Assembly: GCA_019448385.1 (NCBI GenBank) | Contig: JAGTXO010000021.1 | Coordinates: 434,001-498,000, forward strand | Reading direction: 5' to 3' | DNA from: Diacronema lutheri | Taxonomy: Eukaryota; Haptophyta; Pavlovophyceae; Pavlovales; Pavlovaceae | Length of the DNA: 64,000 nt | Shown here: positions 28,386 to 38,175 of the stretch, one piece after another | Layout: each line of letters begins with the position of its first letter | Position numbering within the stretch: position 1 is the stretch's first letter | Notes under the pieces: model-generated | Seen by the model: the letters and a program-made list of their open reading frames with translations, nothing else | What the model was told of the DNA's origin: nothing | The model's database searches: none | Translations under genes and position numbers: made by a program

Positions 28386-31116
28386 ATGGACACGCTCCGA
28401 CGAGCGGCCTCGTTTGGTCGCGCTCCCCGCCGTAGGCCAGAGCGGGCCCCCGCGGCTGCCGGCTCGGCCCCCGCCGCGGCCGCTGCGGGTATCGCGCGCG
28501 CCGATGCGGACGAAGCGGATATGCCGAGCGCCGGCGAGCTTGCGGCGGCCGCGGTCGACGCGGTCGCCGGCCTCGCCGGTCGCGCGCTCGCGGGCCTGCA
28601 CCGCTCGCTCTCGTTCGGTCGGCAGCGCGCAAGGCGGCCCGCGCCGGCCGATGTGTCCGCCGAGCTAGCCGACGCCTCCGGCCTCACGGCGCGCATCGTC
28701 GACAGCTTTGACGAGCCGCCGCGCGAAGACGGCGCGCTGCCACGCGCCGTCTTCCTGATCGTCACGCGGGTCGGTGCGCGCGGGTACATCACGTCGCGCG
28801 CGCACGCCGAGTTCATCGGCATTGCCGAAGAGCTGCGCGTTGCGTGCGCCTCCGCCGACCCTCCGCTGCGCCTCGTCGACGTCGCGCCCGAGCTGCCCGC
28901 CGCATGGGCGCGGCGCGACGTGCAGCGCGTCGCGCTCGAGCGTTTCATGTTCGCGCTGCTGCACGCGTGCGCTGGGCGGCTGCCGGGCGGCGAGGTGCTC
29001 GCGCAATGCGCAACAGCGGTCGGCGCCTTCCTTGCCCTCGACTTTGTGCCGTTCGTCGATGAGCGACGGCGCGCTGACGCGGCGGCCGTCGAGCGCGTCG
29101 CGCGCGAGCGCGATTTGATGGCCAACGCCGAGCGTGCGGACAGGGCGCGGTTGGCGGCGGCGGCGCACGCGGGCGGGCTCGGCGCGGGCGAGCGCGACGA
29201 GCAGGCCAAGGAGGCCGCGCGCGCCGAGCTCGAGCGTGCGATCGACGCGAGGCGCCGTTTCGCGAGCCTTGCGCCCGCGGCCGGTGCGCCGCCTGCGCGC
29301 GGCGCGCTCGGCGCGCTGAGCGGCGGCGAGGGCGTGGGCACTGAACTGGTGCCGCTGGCGGGCGCAGGCGCGCTTGGCGCGCGCGAATACGCCGCGCGCG
29401 CCGCGCCGCGTCCGGACGCCGCCGCCGCCGCCGCGCCCGCGGGCGCGGCGGGGCGGAGCGGGCATGCCGGCGCCCCGCTCGTTGCCGACCAGCTCGAGTG
29501 GCTCGTGGAGGCCGAGTTGCCGCCCGCGGCGCTCGACGGTGCGCTCGCGCGGCTCATCGTCGCGCTACAGGACGCAAGCGCCGCGCACAGCTCCGCCATG
29601 CGTGCCCTTGAAGCTGGCGCCCCCTCCGAAGCGGACGGCGGCGTTACGAGCGACGTTACGAGCGGCGTCACGAGCGGCGTCACGAGCGGCGTCACGAGCG
29701 GCGTCACGAGCGACGGCGCGGCGCGCGCGCTCGCGCACGCGCGGGCGCTTGCCGATCTGCAGGCGAGCGCGAGCAGTGCGGCGCAGATGCTGGCCGACTT
29801 TGCGCTCATCGCGCATCGCGGCCTCTTCACGCTGCCCGCCGCTGGCGTGCCGACCGCCGCTGGCGTGCCGCCCGCAGCTCCGAACCAGCCGCAGCAGCCA
29901 CAGCCTCCACGGCTTATCCTCGAGTGCATCGTGCAGCTCCTCGCGCTGCACGATGGTCTCACGCGCGCGGCCCGTGCGGGCGGAGGCGGCGGCGACTCGG
30001 GGGGCGTGGCTACGCCCGCCGCCGCGCTCGAACGCAGCCACGCACTGCCGTCGCTGCTCGCCGCGCCAGAGCTCGCAGCCGTCGCGGACGCGCTGCGCGC
30101 CACGAGGCTCGGCGCGGCCACGGCGGCGAACGACGCGGGCGACGACGACGAGCTCGTCGAAAATGGCGCGGCGGCGCGTGCGGCCGTGCGAGCCGCGTTG
30201 CGAGCTGCGGGCGCTGTGGACGTGGACGAAGAGCGCAGCGACGCGCCGACGCGCGCCGCGCCCGCGCCCGCCGCCGCGCCCGCCGCCGCGCCCGCCGCCG
30301 CGCCCGCCGCCGCGCCCGCCGCCGCGCCCGCCGCCGCGCCGGACGATGGCGGCCGCAGCGCGAGCGCGAGCGCGTGGCTGGCGGAGGTGAGGCATTTTCT
30401 GCACGTGTCGGAGGAGCGCGCGGCCACTGCGCGGAACGGCACTGCCGCGCGTAACGGCAGCGCGGTCGGCGCGGCGGACGATGGGGCGCCGGCGCTGCGC
30501 GCGGCCGTGTGCTCGGACAGCGGAGCGGGGGCCGCGCCTCGGCTTGGCCTGCCCACCACTGCGCTCGCCTTACTGAGCGCGGATGACCGAGCGCTCTACG
30601 AGCGGCAGCTCGACGGCGTGCACAGCACCTACACTGACGAGGTGATGACCGCCATCGTCCGCCATGCGCCCGCGCCGCGCGCCGCGCGCTCATCTTCAAA
30701 TCAGCGCGCGTCCCGTGCCCGCACTGGCGCGCGCGCAGGACTTCGCTCGGTGGCTCTCGCTTTGGACCGCGCTCGCGAGCAGCAGCGCGTCGCGCGCACG
30801 CGCCGGCACGGAGGACGCGGCCTCCGCCGCCGCCGACTCGCCGATGCGCTCGGATGATGTCGGACGGTCCGATGTCGGACGGCCCGCGTGCGAGAGCCCG
30901 CCGCTCGCGCGATCGGCGCAGCGCGGCGTGCAGCAGGCCTGCGCGCCCGCAGTGGAGGCCGCCACGCGCGCCGAGGGCGAGCGCGCGCCCAGCGTGCAGC
31001 CGGCGGCGGCCAGCGCGACGAGCGGCGCGCTTGCGGAAGATGCCGCCTCGTCGCCCGGCCCGGTGCTGCACCACTCCACCGGCTCGGACGTGATGACGAT
31101 GGCTGATTTGCTCTAG
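28386..31116 (+). CDS. large low-complexity protein with a PX-like domain
   Basis: Two exons: 28386-30641 (or -30656) and 30739-31116; phase 0 joins STYTDE to DFARWLSLWTALASSSAS. About 877 residues. Residues around 110-230 (VFLIVTRV...ITSRAHAEFIGIAEELR...VQRVALERFMFALLHAC...ALDFVPF) have the layout of a phosphoinositide-binding PX domain, but this is tentative. A coiled coil follows (ERDEQAKEAARAELERAIDAR). Later regions are Ala/Ser-rich with two coding minisatellites, VTSG (29640-29712) and AAPA (30257-30341). The C-terminus ends in DVMTMADLL. A membrane-trafficking role is conjecture. The donor choice is uncertain because GTGATG and GTCCGC both fit. Confidence 0.55.
29640..29712 (+). repeat. 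coding 12-bp minisatellite (VTSG)
   Basis: About six near-perfect units of GTCACGAGCGGC, in frame with the PX-like protein. Confidence 0.85.
30257..30341 (+). repeat. coding Ala-Ala-Pro-Ala repeat
   Basis: Repeated GCCGCGCCC units encode an Ala/Pro linker in the PX-like protein. The same unit type appears in the P5CS linker at 53757-53878. Confidence 0.85.
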
Positions 31117-31317
31117 GACAATGATGCGTGCCGCGCGCGCGCGCGCGCGCGCGAGGAACGTCGCCACGTCGGCCGATCGACCTCGTGACTCGTGTGCGTC
31201 AGTGACTCGGCGCCGAGTTGCGACCCTCGAGCCAGCCTTTCCCGGACTATTCACCTTCACACCATTTTCCGGACTGTGGAAGTTTTTGCTCGAAGTACGT
31301 GGCGGCCTTCAATCACC

Positions 31318-31599
31318 ATGCTGCGTGCGGTTCTCCTGCTGCTCGTCTGTGCGCTCTCTGGCGTGGCGGCCTTCTCCGCGCCGGCGTGCGGCGCGGTGCA
31401 GCGGCGGGCGGTCAGCGCGAGCGCGGTCACCATGGCGCACCACGTCCAGAAGAAGGCGACTAAGAAGCACAACGATCGGCGGCCGAAGAAGCTGTCCAAG
31501 GCGGACCGCAACCGCACGCCGCCGTCGTTCGCGGTGAACCCACTTGCGGCGTTGCAGAGCGAGCCCTTCTTCACGATCACGGCAAAGGCCTCCGCTTAG
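31318..31599 (+). CDS. plastid ribosomal protein cL38 (PSRP6)-like, with bipartite targeting
   Basis: A 93-residue protein. Residues 1-18 form a signal peptide (MLRAVLLLLVCALSGVAA) cleaved before Phe-Ser-Ala-Pro, the classic complex red-plastid junction, followed by a short transit peptide. The mature part (KKATKKHNDRRPKKLSKADR) matches the basic core of plant plastid-specific large-subunit protein PSRP6, now cL38. The length and charge suit a small ribosomal protein of the plastid 50S subunit. No intron. An in-frame ATG at 31192 would add an implausible leader. Assignment to cL38 rests on the KKAT...RPKK core and should be treated as probable. Confidence 0.7.
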   Translation: MLRAVLLLLVCALSGVAAFSAPACGAVQRRAVSASAVTMAHHVQKKATKKHNDRRPKKLSKADRNRTPPSFAVNPLAALQSEPFFTITAKASA

Positions 31600-32096
31600 A
31601 TGGCTGCGAGCACGCGGCGGGCACTCGGCCTCTCGTCGACATGTCCTGGCTGCACGTGCGTGGCTCGTGCAGCGGCCACCCGAAGGCCGGGCTGCGCTCT
31701 CTTCGATCCGCCTCTGTCGGCCGTGCGACCGTTGCCGTGGCGCGTCACCTTGCGTTCTCTGGCCTCGGTGCGGGCGCCACAACGCGTGTGACGCTCGCTT
31801 CTCGTGCGCGCCTCGGCGACGCGCCTTTGCGGCGAGTCGGCGACCAGGCTCGCCCGGCACTGCTGCGCGCGCGGCGTATGGCGACACGCGGCGCAGGCCG
31901 GGCAAGTGTGGAGTGCTGCGGCCAGCCGTGTGATGCCGCCTTTCGACACGCAGGCCGACCACGCGGCGGCATGGGCACTCAACATCGCCGCTTGGATACC
32001 GGGCCGCCTGGGATCGAACTCGAATTCGCGAGGTCGAGGAGGAGGGGGAGAAGCGGCAGGGGTGTGGCGGTGTGGATGTTGGCGTCGCCGTACCAT
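31596..32096 (-). CDS. hypothetical protein with CxxCxxC cluster
   Basis: A 166-codon frame from ATG 32096. The middle looks natural (REFEFDPRRPGIQAAMLSAH, SACVSKGGITRLAAALHTCP) with CPACAACRH as a possible metal site, while the C-terminal third is Arg-rich. It overlaps the cL38 stop by four bases tail to tail. No family is recognised. It could equally be the antisense of untranslated sequence. Confidence 0.35.
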   Translation of the reverse strand: MVRRRQHPHRHTPAASPPPPRPREFEFDPRRPGIQAAMLSAHAAAWSACVSKGGITRLAAALHTCPACAACRHTPRAQQCRASLVADSPQRRVAEARTRSERHTRCGARTEARERKVTRHGNGRTADRGGSKRAQPGLRVAAARATHVQPGHVDERPSARRVLAAI

Positions 32097-32265
32097 CGCG
32101 CGGGCTGCGTTCGCTTGGCGAAGGCTCGGAGCTGTGAATGAGCGTCGGCTGTGACCATGACTAGACTTTGACCGCTGCCCTGAAACCGTCGCGCTCAGAA
32201 ACCAACCGGGCTCCCTCGCGGGGGAGCGCCGTTTTGTCCGCGCCCGGCTCGTCTGGCGGGTGAGA

Positions 32266-33536
32266 ATGGTCGTCCGCTTGTTGCTGCTGTGTGTCGCGCT
32301 TGCGCTCGAGCTGTCGTCGGCGGTCTTCTGGCGTGCGCTCGACCCGCAGCTCATGGAGGAGCTCCTTGCCCTCGCCGCGTGCGTCCTCGTCGCGTTGGCG
32401 ATGTTCTCGCGCTGCTGCTGCTGCTGCGCGCCCGCGCTCAGCCCGCTCGCGGGCCAGTGGTCACTGCTGATCGCGCTGCTGATCGTGCTCAGCTTTGCGT
32501 CGGCGCTCAGCGTGCCCCGCGCCCTCGTCGCCTCCGCCGCGCTCTTTGTCCCCGCCGTGACGGCGCCGCTCAGCGCACTGCTCGACTCGCGGCACGCACC
32601 CGTAACGGTCGTGCTCGCGCTCGCGACGAGCGCGGCGGCGATGGCAGGGACGGGCGCGCATGCGGAGCTTCTCGCCGCGCTCGACGAGCACGGCAGCGCG
32701 CTGGCGCTCGCATGCTCGTGCGCCGCTGCCGTCGCCGTGCAGTGGGCAGGTGTGCAGCGCGTGCTGCACGCGCGCGCGCCTGGCGCTCGGCTGCGGGTCG
32801 GCTCCGGCGCGCTCGTGCTCGCGGTGCTCGTGCGTGCAGCGGCGCTGCTGGTGCTCGCGGTTGCGGTGCTGTTCGCGCTGTCAACCCTCTCGGACGAGGC
32901 GCGCGTCCGCCGCGCCTCCGCTGAGCTGCTCGTCCGCTCGCCACGGCCAGACGCCGCGCTCGCCGACATTGGCGGCAAGCTGCTCGTCGGCGACGAGTGC
33001 GCGCGGTTGCCGCTCGCGAGCGCGCTGTCCGCGTCGGCGGCGCCGGGCGGCGGGTGGGAGCTCAGCGCGGCCACGAGCACGAGACGCCGCCTGCGCTTGG
33101 CCGCGCGGCGACCACGCCGGCGCCCACGGCGCCCGCGGCGGGTCGGATGGCCGACGACCACGCGCACGGGGCGGGCGACGACGGTGCCTCGCCGCCTGCG
33201 TACGAGGCGGTGGTCCGCTCGGCGTCCGCGTCGGGCGGCGGCGGAGGCGGACGCGGCGGCGGAGGCGAGGACATGCGCGCCGGCGCGCCGGCGCGCTGGC
33301 TCTCGGAACCGGCTGCGTCGAGCGGTGATGGCGCGCTGTCGGGCGACGCGGAGGCGGACCACGGCGTCGAGGCGGTGCTGACGCACACGTGCACGCGTTG
33401 CGGCTTTGCGACGCACGGGCTGACGGCAATGCATCAGCACGCGCTGCACTGCTCGTTGGGCGGCGGCGCGCGCGCGCGCGCCGGCGGCGGTGGCGAGGAG
33501 GCTGAGGTGATGCCGATGCGGCTCGGCATGTACTGA
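32266..33536 (+). CDS. multi-pass membrane protein with PPxY motif and C2H2-like finger
   Basis: The first frame (32266-32985) encodes an N-terminal signal anchor and about five or six transmembrane helices (LALAACVLVALAMF, LLIALLIVLSFASAL, GALVLAVLVRAAALLVLAVAV) with a run of five Cys after helix 2. The coding then continues in another frame to 33536. The proposed intron is 32986-33065, phase 0, joining GGKLL to RGHEHETPPAL. The cytosolic tail has SPPAYEAVV, a PPxY motif that recruits WW-domain (NEDD4-type) ubiquitin ligases, and CTRCGFATHGLTAMHQHALH, a zinc-finger-like knuckle. About 396 residues. Such tails occur on membrane adaptors of ubiquitin ligases; function here is inferred. Confidence 0.55.
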
Positions 33537-33560
33537 GTTCTCCTCGGCATGACTGTGACC

Positions 33561-33578
33561 CTTATATTTTTAAAAGTT
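33561..33578 (+). promoter_or_regulatory. AT-rich promoter-like islet
   Basis: CTTATATTTTTAAAAGTT lies about 90 bp before the ORAI-like gene start at 33669 and just downstream of the preceding stop. It includes a TATA-like TATATTTTTAAA. Confidence 0.4.
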
Positions 33579-33668
33579 GAGACAAAAGCCCGGATCTTGG
33601 TGGCGGCGCCCTCATTGAGGGGCACCGGTGCAGCCGGGTGAGAGCTTGTCGCTGGGCGCGCTCGCGCC

Positions 33669-34991
33669 ATGCTGTTCGCATCGAAGCGCGAGCTGCACGC
33701 GGGTGTGGCGCTTAGCATTCTCCAGGTGCGCGAGCAGGAGCTCGCCTACTACACCGCCAACATCAGCAACATTGGGCTGCAGGCGTCACTGCTCGCTGGC
33801 TTCGCGTTCGCGACGCTCTCGAGCCACGACTCGGAGGACGTGCTGACGTGGATCGACCAACCTATGGACGCGCCCTTCATCATCATCAGCTTCAACATCA
33901 CCCCCGCCCAGCAGATCCGCGTGCTCCTCGAGCTCCTGTACCTCACGTCGACGATCTCCGCGATGGGCTCGACTCTGTATACGCTCTACATCTGCCTCAT
34001 CACATCGATCCTCGGGCCGGGGCTCGCGCTGCGCGGGCCGGAGGGCTCGGTCGACCGCGCAGTAATTGGTCTCGCGCGCGTCAATCGCAAGGTGATCCAG
34101 TCCTTTGGCTTCGCCCTCGACCTCTTCCAGTTCTCGATCCTCGTGACGACGTTCCTCAACTTCCACCTGATCGCCGCGTGCGTCTGCTCTTTCTTCGTCT
34201 GCTACTACATGGTGCGGATCAAGCGGTACACATCCAAGCTGACCAAGGAGTTTTTGATCAGCAAGGAGCTCATCGTCACGGGCCGCTTCGAGGACGAGGG
34301 CCAGGGCCGCGCCATCTCTGCCGCCGAGCAGCATCTGTTCCCCACCTTCGTCGACACGCTGCACGACAAGCTCGCGCAGCTCGGCAGGCGGCTCGTGCAG
34401 CTGGGCAGGTGGTTGTGCGGGAAGCGGGCGGACGTCGAGGCCGCGCCGCGCAAGCCCACCGAGGAGTTCCCCTCTTACGTCGCGAGTAACATGATGCACC
34501 ACTGGCAGGGCCCGTTGCCTGAGGAGTTTGACGGTGAGCTCGCGGCGGAGGAAGTGGCCGTTACCGAGAGCATGTGGGCGCGCTGGCATAGCTACCTCTT
34601 CGGCGCGGACGCGGCCAAGCCGCCCGACCTACCGCCCGCCCTGCGCCAACACCCAACGGCGACGGCGCCCGTGCCGTCGCCCGCGCCCTCCGAGCGGCGC
34701 GCGTCGGCGCCGGCGCGCGTGCGCGCGTCGCCGGCGGGCGACGCTGCGCCTCGCCCACGCCCGTTGCGCATCGCGATGACGGAGGCGGACCTGTCGGTGG
34801 CCGCGGGCGACGCGCCCAGCGCGCCGGCCAACGCACCGCCGCTGCGCATCGCCAAATCGTCCGACGTCGTCTCGCGCCGCGACTTGTCCGTACGATCATA
34901 TGTGTCGGACGGCTCCGTCGGGCCGGGTGGCGCGCACTTTGCGCGCGCGAGGACCGTGTCCGAGTTCGCGAGCCGCAGGGTGGAGATCTGA
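33669..34991 (+). CDS. ORAI-like four-helix membrane protein, paralogue A
   Basis: A 440-residue intronless protein and the first of three related genes in the window. Order: a cytosolic helix (SILQVREQELAYYTANIS), TM1 in GLQASLLAGFAFATL, TM2, the family signature ILGPGLALRGPEGSVDRAVIG, TM3 and TM4 (FLNFHLIAACVCSFFVCYYM), then a cytosolic tail ending in Ser/Arg-rich sequence. ASLLAGFAFATLSS aligns with the ORAI1 pore helix (SALLSGFAMVAMVE), but the pore glutamate position is Ser. The loop between TM1 and TM2 is about 20 residues longer than in the two paralogues. The tail of 200 residues has repeated LRIAK/LRIAM boxes. Calcium channel activity cannot be assumed. Confidence 0.65.
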   Translation: MLFASKRELHAGVALSILQVREQELAYYTANISNIGLQASLLAGFAFATLSSHDSEDVLTWIDQPMDAPFIIISFNITPAQQIRVLLELLYLTSTISAMGSTLYTLYICLITSILGPGLALRGPEGSVDRAVIGLARVNRKVIQSFGFALDLFQFSILVTTFLNFHLIAACVCSFFVCYYMVRIKRYTSKLTKEFLISKELIVTGRFEDEGQGRAISAAEQHLFPTFVDTLHDKLAQLGRRLVQLGRWLCGKRADVEAAPRKPTEEFPSYVASNMMHHWQGPLPEEFDGELAAEEVAVTESMWARWHSYLFGADAAKPPDLPPALRQHPTATAPVPSPAPSERRASAPARVRASPAGDAAPRPRPLRIAMTEADLSVAAGDAPSAPANAPPLRIAKSSDVVSRRDLSVRSYVSDGSVGPGGAHFARARTVSEFASRRVEI

Positions 34992-35389
34992 GCGCGTGTG
35001 CGCGCCATTGGCGCGCGCGCGCGAGGAGCGTGGGGTGGGGGGGGGGGGGGGGGTGCATTTGCGAAGTTGGCGCGCGAGGCTGTACGGCGCTGCTCTGCGG
35101 GGGCAACGACGGCGCCCGTCGCAAACGCAGTCGGGTCTTGTTGTCATCATCCATGTTTCTGTGTCTTCAGACTGTCCGTCTCCCCCCCCCCCCCTCCACC
35201 CTCCTCTAGGGGGGGGGGGGGGGGGGGGTGGACGGAGGGACGGGCGACGCGATGCTTTCGCGCCCAGCGTCGGCGACGATGTGATTGACGTCACGTCACA
35301 TCTGCGATCGCTCACGCAAACGCAGCCGTGTGGCAAGACCGCCCACACCGTCCAGGTCAAGGGCCCCCCCCCCACCCCTGCTCGGGGGC
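34992..35389. other. convergent intergenic region with long G and C runs
   Basis: No gene seen. G runs at about 35034-35053 and 35209-35227, and a C run at about 35180-35193, sit between convergent stops. The C run and the second G run are complementary around CTCCACCCTCCTCTA, so transcripts from either strand can form a hairpin or quadruplex. Confidence 0.8.
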
Positions 35390-36063
35390 TTACTCGATGT
35401 CATCATCTGCAAGGCGCGCGAGTTGACGCAGCGGCGCGATGAGCGCAGGCTGGCACGCGACTGGCGAGCGCGACGCAGACGAGCGCCGCGGCGGCTGCGC
35501 CGGCGCGCGCTCGCTGAGGCGCGCGGCGCGACGGCCACGAGCGCAGCACAGCGCGAGCGCGCGCGAGCGCACGCACAGACAAAGTTTTGCTCGTGGAGCT
35601 TGCCGCCAATCAGACTCTCGATGCGGGGTCGGAAATGCTCCTGCAGCTGCGGGTGGCTGTTGGCCATGAACTCCTTGAGCGAGTCGAGGTCATGCCACTT
35701 GATGATCAGCTTGTAGTCCCACTCGCTCTTGCAGACGAGGCGCGCGGCGCCGGCGTAGTTGTTGAGGCCCTCGACGTGCTCGATAAACTCGTCCATCAGC
35801 AAGTCGAGCTGGTGCGCCATCGCGTCGTCCTTCACCTTGCACGAGTAGACACGGCACGTCTTGTCGATCGTCACGCCGCACAGCGAGCGCGCCGGCTGGC
35901 GGAGCGCGAGCACCGGCGGGGCAGGCGGCGCCCGGCGCGCCATGGCCACAGCGAGGCCGCCGTACGCGCGCGCCGGCGCGACCGAGCTGCAAGCCAGGCG
36001 CACCGCGGCCGGCACGGTCGCCGGCGCACGCGCGAGGATGCGGAGAGACGACATGAAAAACAT
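35390..36063 (-). CDS. antibiotic-biosynthesis-monooxygenase-fold (ABM) protein, organelle-targeted
   Basis: Exons 36063-35577 and 35406-35390; the intron of 170 bp has donor GTGCGTGCG. The second exon encodes only DDIE and the stop, so the protein ends HEQNFVYDDIE. Residues 1-60 are a transit peptide (FFMSSLRILARAPATVPAAV). The mature part is a dimeric alpha/beta-barrel ABM domain: CRVYSCKVKDDAMAHQL, then WDYKLIIKWHDLDSLKEFMA and HPQLQEHF. ABM proteins are small monooxygenases, haem-degrading enzymes or scavengers; no specific catalytic residue is evident. The start is 82 bp from the divergent cyclic-nucleotide-binding gene. ATG 36054 is an alternative start. Confidence 0.75.
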
Positions 36064-36145
36064 CGCGTCGGAAAGACGACGCTGTGGAGGGAGGTCATCC
36101 GGACACCGCGCGCAAAGCGACCCACAAAAAAAGAGCCGCGAAACG

Positions 36146-38113
36146 ATGCACCCGGCCAAGCCCACAGGCCTCGTGCGGGCCAAGCCCACGCTTTGGGAGG
36201 CGAGCGACGCGCTCGAGGGGCTGATCGGCCCCAAGATCAAGCCGCATGCCGAGCTATCAGCCGCCGCCGGCCCTCGCCCAATCGCGGATGCGGGCGCGAT
36301 CCGCTTGGCGCTCATGCTGCCCGGCAACAAGCGCAAGGACGAGGAGCTCGCCGTCCTGTCGGCCTGGGTCGACTCGCTCGAGCTGCGTGACGAGCGGCTC
36401 CGCCTTGCACGCTGCACGCAGCCCGGCTGGACGTCAAGCTTTTGCCGCGCGATGAAGCTCGTGCGTGCGCGCCCAGGCGAGGAGCTGTTTCGGCAGGGCG
36501 ACATGGGCGATCACTTGTTCGTGATCCTCAGCGGCTCGGTGGGCATCTTTCGCGCGAGCCGGTCGCAGGTCGCGGCTGAGGCCCAGCCCAACGTGCAGCC
36601 CAACAGCGGCGCGCAGCGCCGCGGTTCGCGTATGTCGCGCGCGCGCGCGCCCTCGGTCGTGCGGATCGCGCAGCCGCCGTGCGCGCCGTCGGCGCGGAGC
36701 GAGCCGCCCCGCCGGCGAAGCACGCGCGTCGGCAGCCTTGCGCCGAGATCGGAAGGCTGCGACGATATGCGCGCAGACCTCGCCGAGCTCGGCCGCGTGT
36801 ACGGCCGGCTGCTGGTGACGGGCGCGCGCGACATGCTCTTTGGCGAGCTCGCCCTCCTGTACGAGCAGCCGAGGGCCGCGAGCGCCGTCGTCCTCGAACG
36901 CTCGGAAGTGCGCTTGCGCGCGCGCGCGCGCAACGCGCGTGCGCGCGCCGCGCGCCGCGCTGCGCGACCCTACGCATTCACGCCCGCGCTGTCGCCGCCC
37001 GAACGGCGCGCGCAGCTCGTCGCGATCCAACGCATCGACTTTGACCGCATCACGCGCCGCGACCAAAAGGCGAGCGCTAGCAGGGGCGCGAGCTTCCTGC
37101 ACGGCATCGCCGAGTTCTCGCGCTTTGCGCATGCTGAGTTGATCCAGCTGCAGTACGACACGCGCGAGATTTCGGCGCCCGCTGGCCACGCGCTCATGTC
37201 CGCCGGATTCTCCTCGTCCGTCCTCATCGTCGTGCGCGCCGGGATGGTCAGCGTGCGCATGCCGTGGCGCGACGCGCAGAGCCCGACGGACGTTGGCACG
37301 TTCGGCGCGGGCACCGTGCTCGGCGAGATCGATCCGGCCGCCGCGCTTGCCGAGTACACCGTCACCACCGTTACGCCGGCCGACCTGCTCGCGATTGACC
37401 GCGCGGCGCTTGTCCGCTTCGTCGCGCCCGCGGCCATCGCGCACATGCGCGCGCTCGGCGCGCGCAGGATCGAGGCGTGGCGCCGCCGGCAGGCATGCGC
37501 CGCCACGCACCTCGCACGCTCGCGCGAGAACGCAAAGCTGCTGTCGCGCACCGAGGGTGCGAGGGCGCTGTGCACCGCGCCGGCGGACGCCGCGAGCGCG
37601 CGCGCTTGTTCGCCGCCGTCATGCGTCGCGCCCGAGACGCGCGCGTCGCTCGACGGCTACGGCCTCGCGTACGATGCGGCGCGCGGCATTTACCTCACGA
37701 CGCGCGAAGCCGTCCAGCTCGGCTTGCCACCCACCCTGCATGCGCAGCCGCAGTCGAACGCAGAACGCGCCCGCCCGAGCGCCGAGGGCGCGCCGAGCAA
37801 GGTGCGACCGTTAGTGGTGCGCGTCCCCGCCGAAGCGCAGCAGCTGCCCGCCATGGCTTGGCCACGTTCGCCCGTGAGCGTGCTCTCGAGCCCGTCACTG
37901 ACCTCGACTGCGGGCGCAAGTTCGTCGCGCTCGGACGCGCCGACGATGTACGAGCTCACCGTCGACGACGTTGACAAGAGCAGGTGCCCAGCCCCGCCAC
38001 GGCTCATGCCGACGGCATTTGGCTGCGGCAGGAGCCCGGCCGCGAGCGACGCGAGCCCCGCGCTGCCATGGTCCGAGCTCGGTCGCCGACAGATGGCGCC
38101 GTGTCGGCGCTGA
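36146..38113 (+). CDS. tandem cyclic-nucleotide-binding domain protein
   Basis: Exons 36146-36907 and 37016-38113, phase 0, 619 residues. CNBD 1 begins PGEELFRQGDMGDHLFVILS, is interrupted by a 75-residue basic insert, and resumes with MLFGELALLYEQPRAASAVV, the phosphate-binding cassette (FGELALLY...RAAS) that contacts cAMP/cGMP. It closes with ELVAIQRIDFDRI across the intron. CNBD 2 (REISAPAGHALMSAGFSSSV...GAGTVLGEIDPAAALAEYTV) lacks the Arg of the cassette and probably does not bind nucleotide. There are no transmembrane or kinase domains. The tail is Ser/Pro-rich. A PKA-regulatory-like or scaffold protein is possible; no dimerisation motif is obvious. Confidence 0.8.
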   Translation: MHPAKPTGLVRAKPTLWEASDALEGLIGPKIKPHAELSAAAGPRPIADAGAIRLALMLPGNKRKDEELAVLSAWVDSLELRDERLRLARCTQPGWTSSFCRAMKLVRARPGEELFRQGDMGDHLFVILSGSVGIFRASRSQVAAEAQPNVQPNSGAQRRGSRMSRARAPSVVRIAQPPCAPSARSEPPRRRSTRVGSLAPRSEGCDDMRADLAELGRVYGRLLVTGARDMLFGELALLYEQPRAASAVVLERSEVRLRARARNARARAARRAARPYAFTPALSPPERRAQLVAIQRIDFDRITRRDQKASASRGASFLHGIAEFSRFAHAELIQLQYDTREISAPAGHALMSAGFSSSVLIVVRAGMVSVRMPWRDAQSPTDVGTFGAGTVLGEIDPAAALAEYTVTTVTPADLLAIDRAALVRFVAPAAIAHMRALGARRIEAWRRRQACAATHLARSRENAKLLSRTEGARALCTAPADAASARACSPPSCVAPETRASLDGYGLAYDAARGIYLTTREAVQLGLPPTLHAQPQSNAERARPSAEGAPSKVRPLVVRVPAEAQQLPAMAWPRSPVSVLSSPSLTSTAGASSSRSDAPTMYELTVDDVDKSRCPAPPRLMPTAFGCGRSPAASDASPALPWSELGRRQMAPCRR

Positions 38114-38175
38114 CACTCCGTGAGTGTCCTGTCAGGACTCAGGGCAGGCAGCTCAGAGGCGGGGCCTGGGGAGCG

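Noticed and set aside
29640-29712. Regularly spaced short repeats that could suggest a CRISPR-like array
   Set aside because: Units are 12 bp, contiguous, in frame and inside a eukaryotic coding region; it is a coding minisatellite.
31985-32100. GAGTTCGATCCC on the minus strand near 32015-32030, resembling a tRNA B box
   Set aside because: The bases around it cannot form a T-stem, no A box or anticodon arm lies upstream at the right distance, and there is no acceptor stem.
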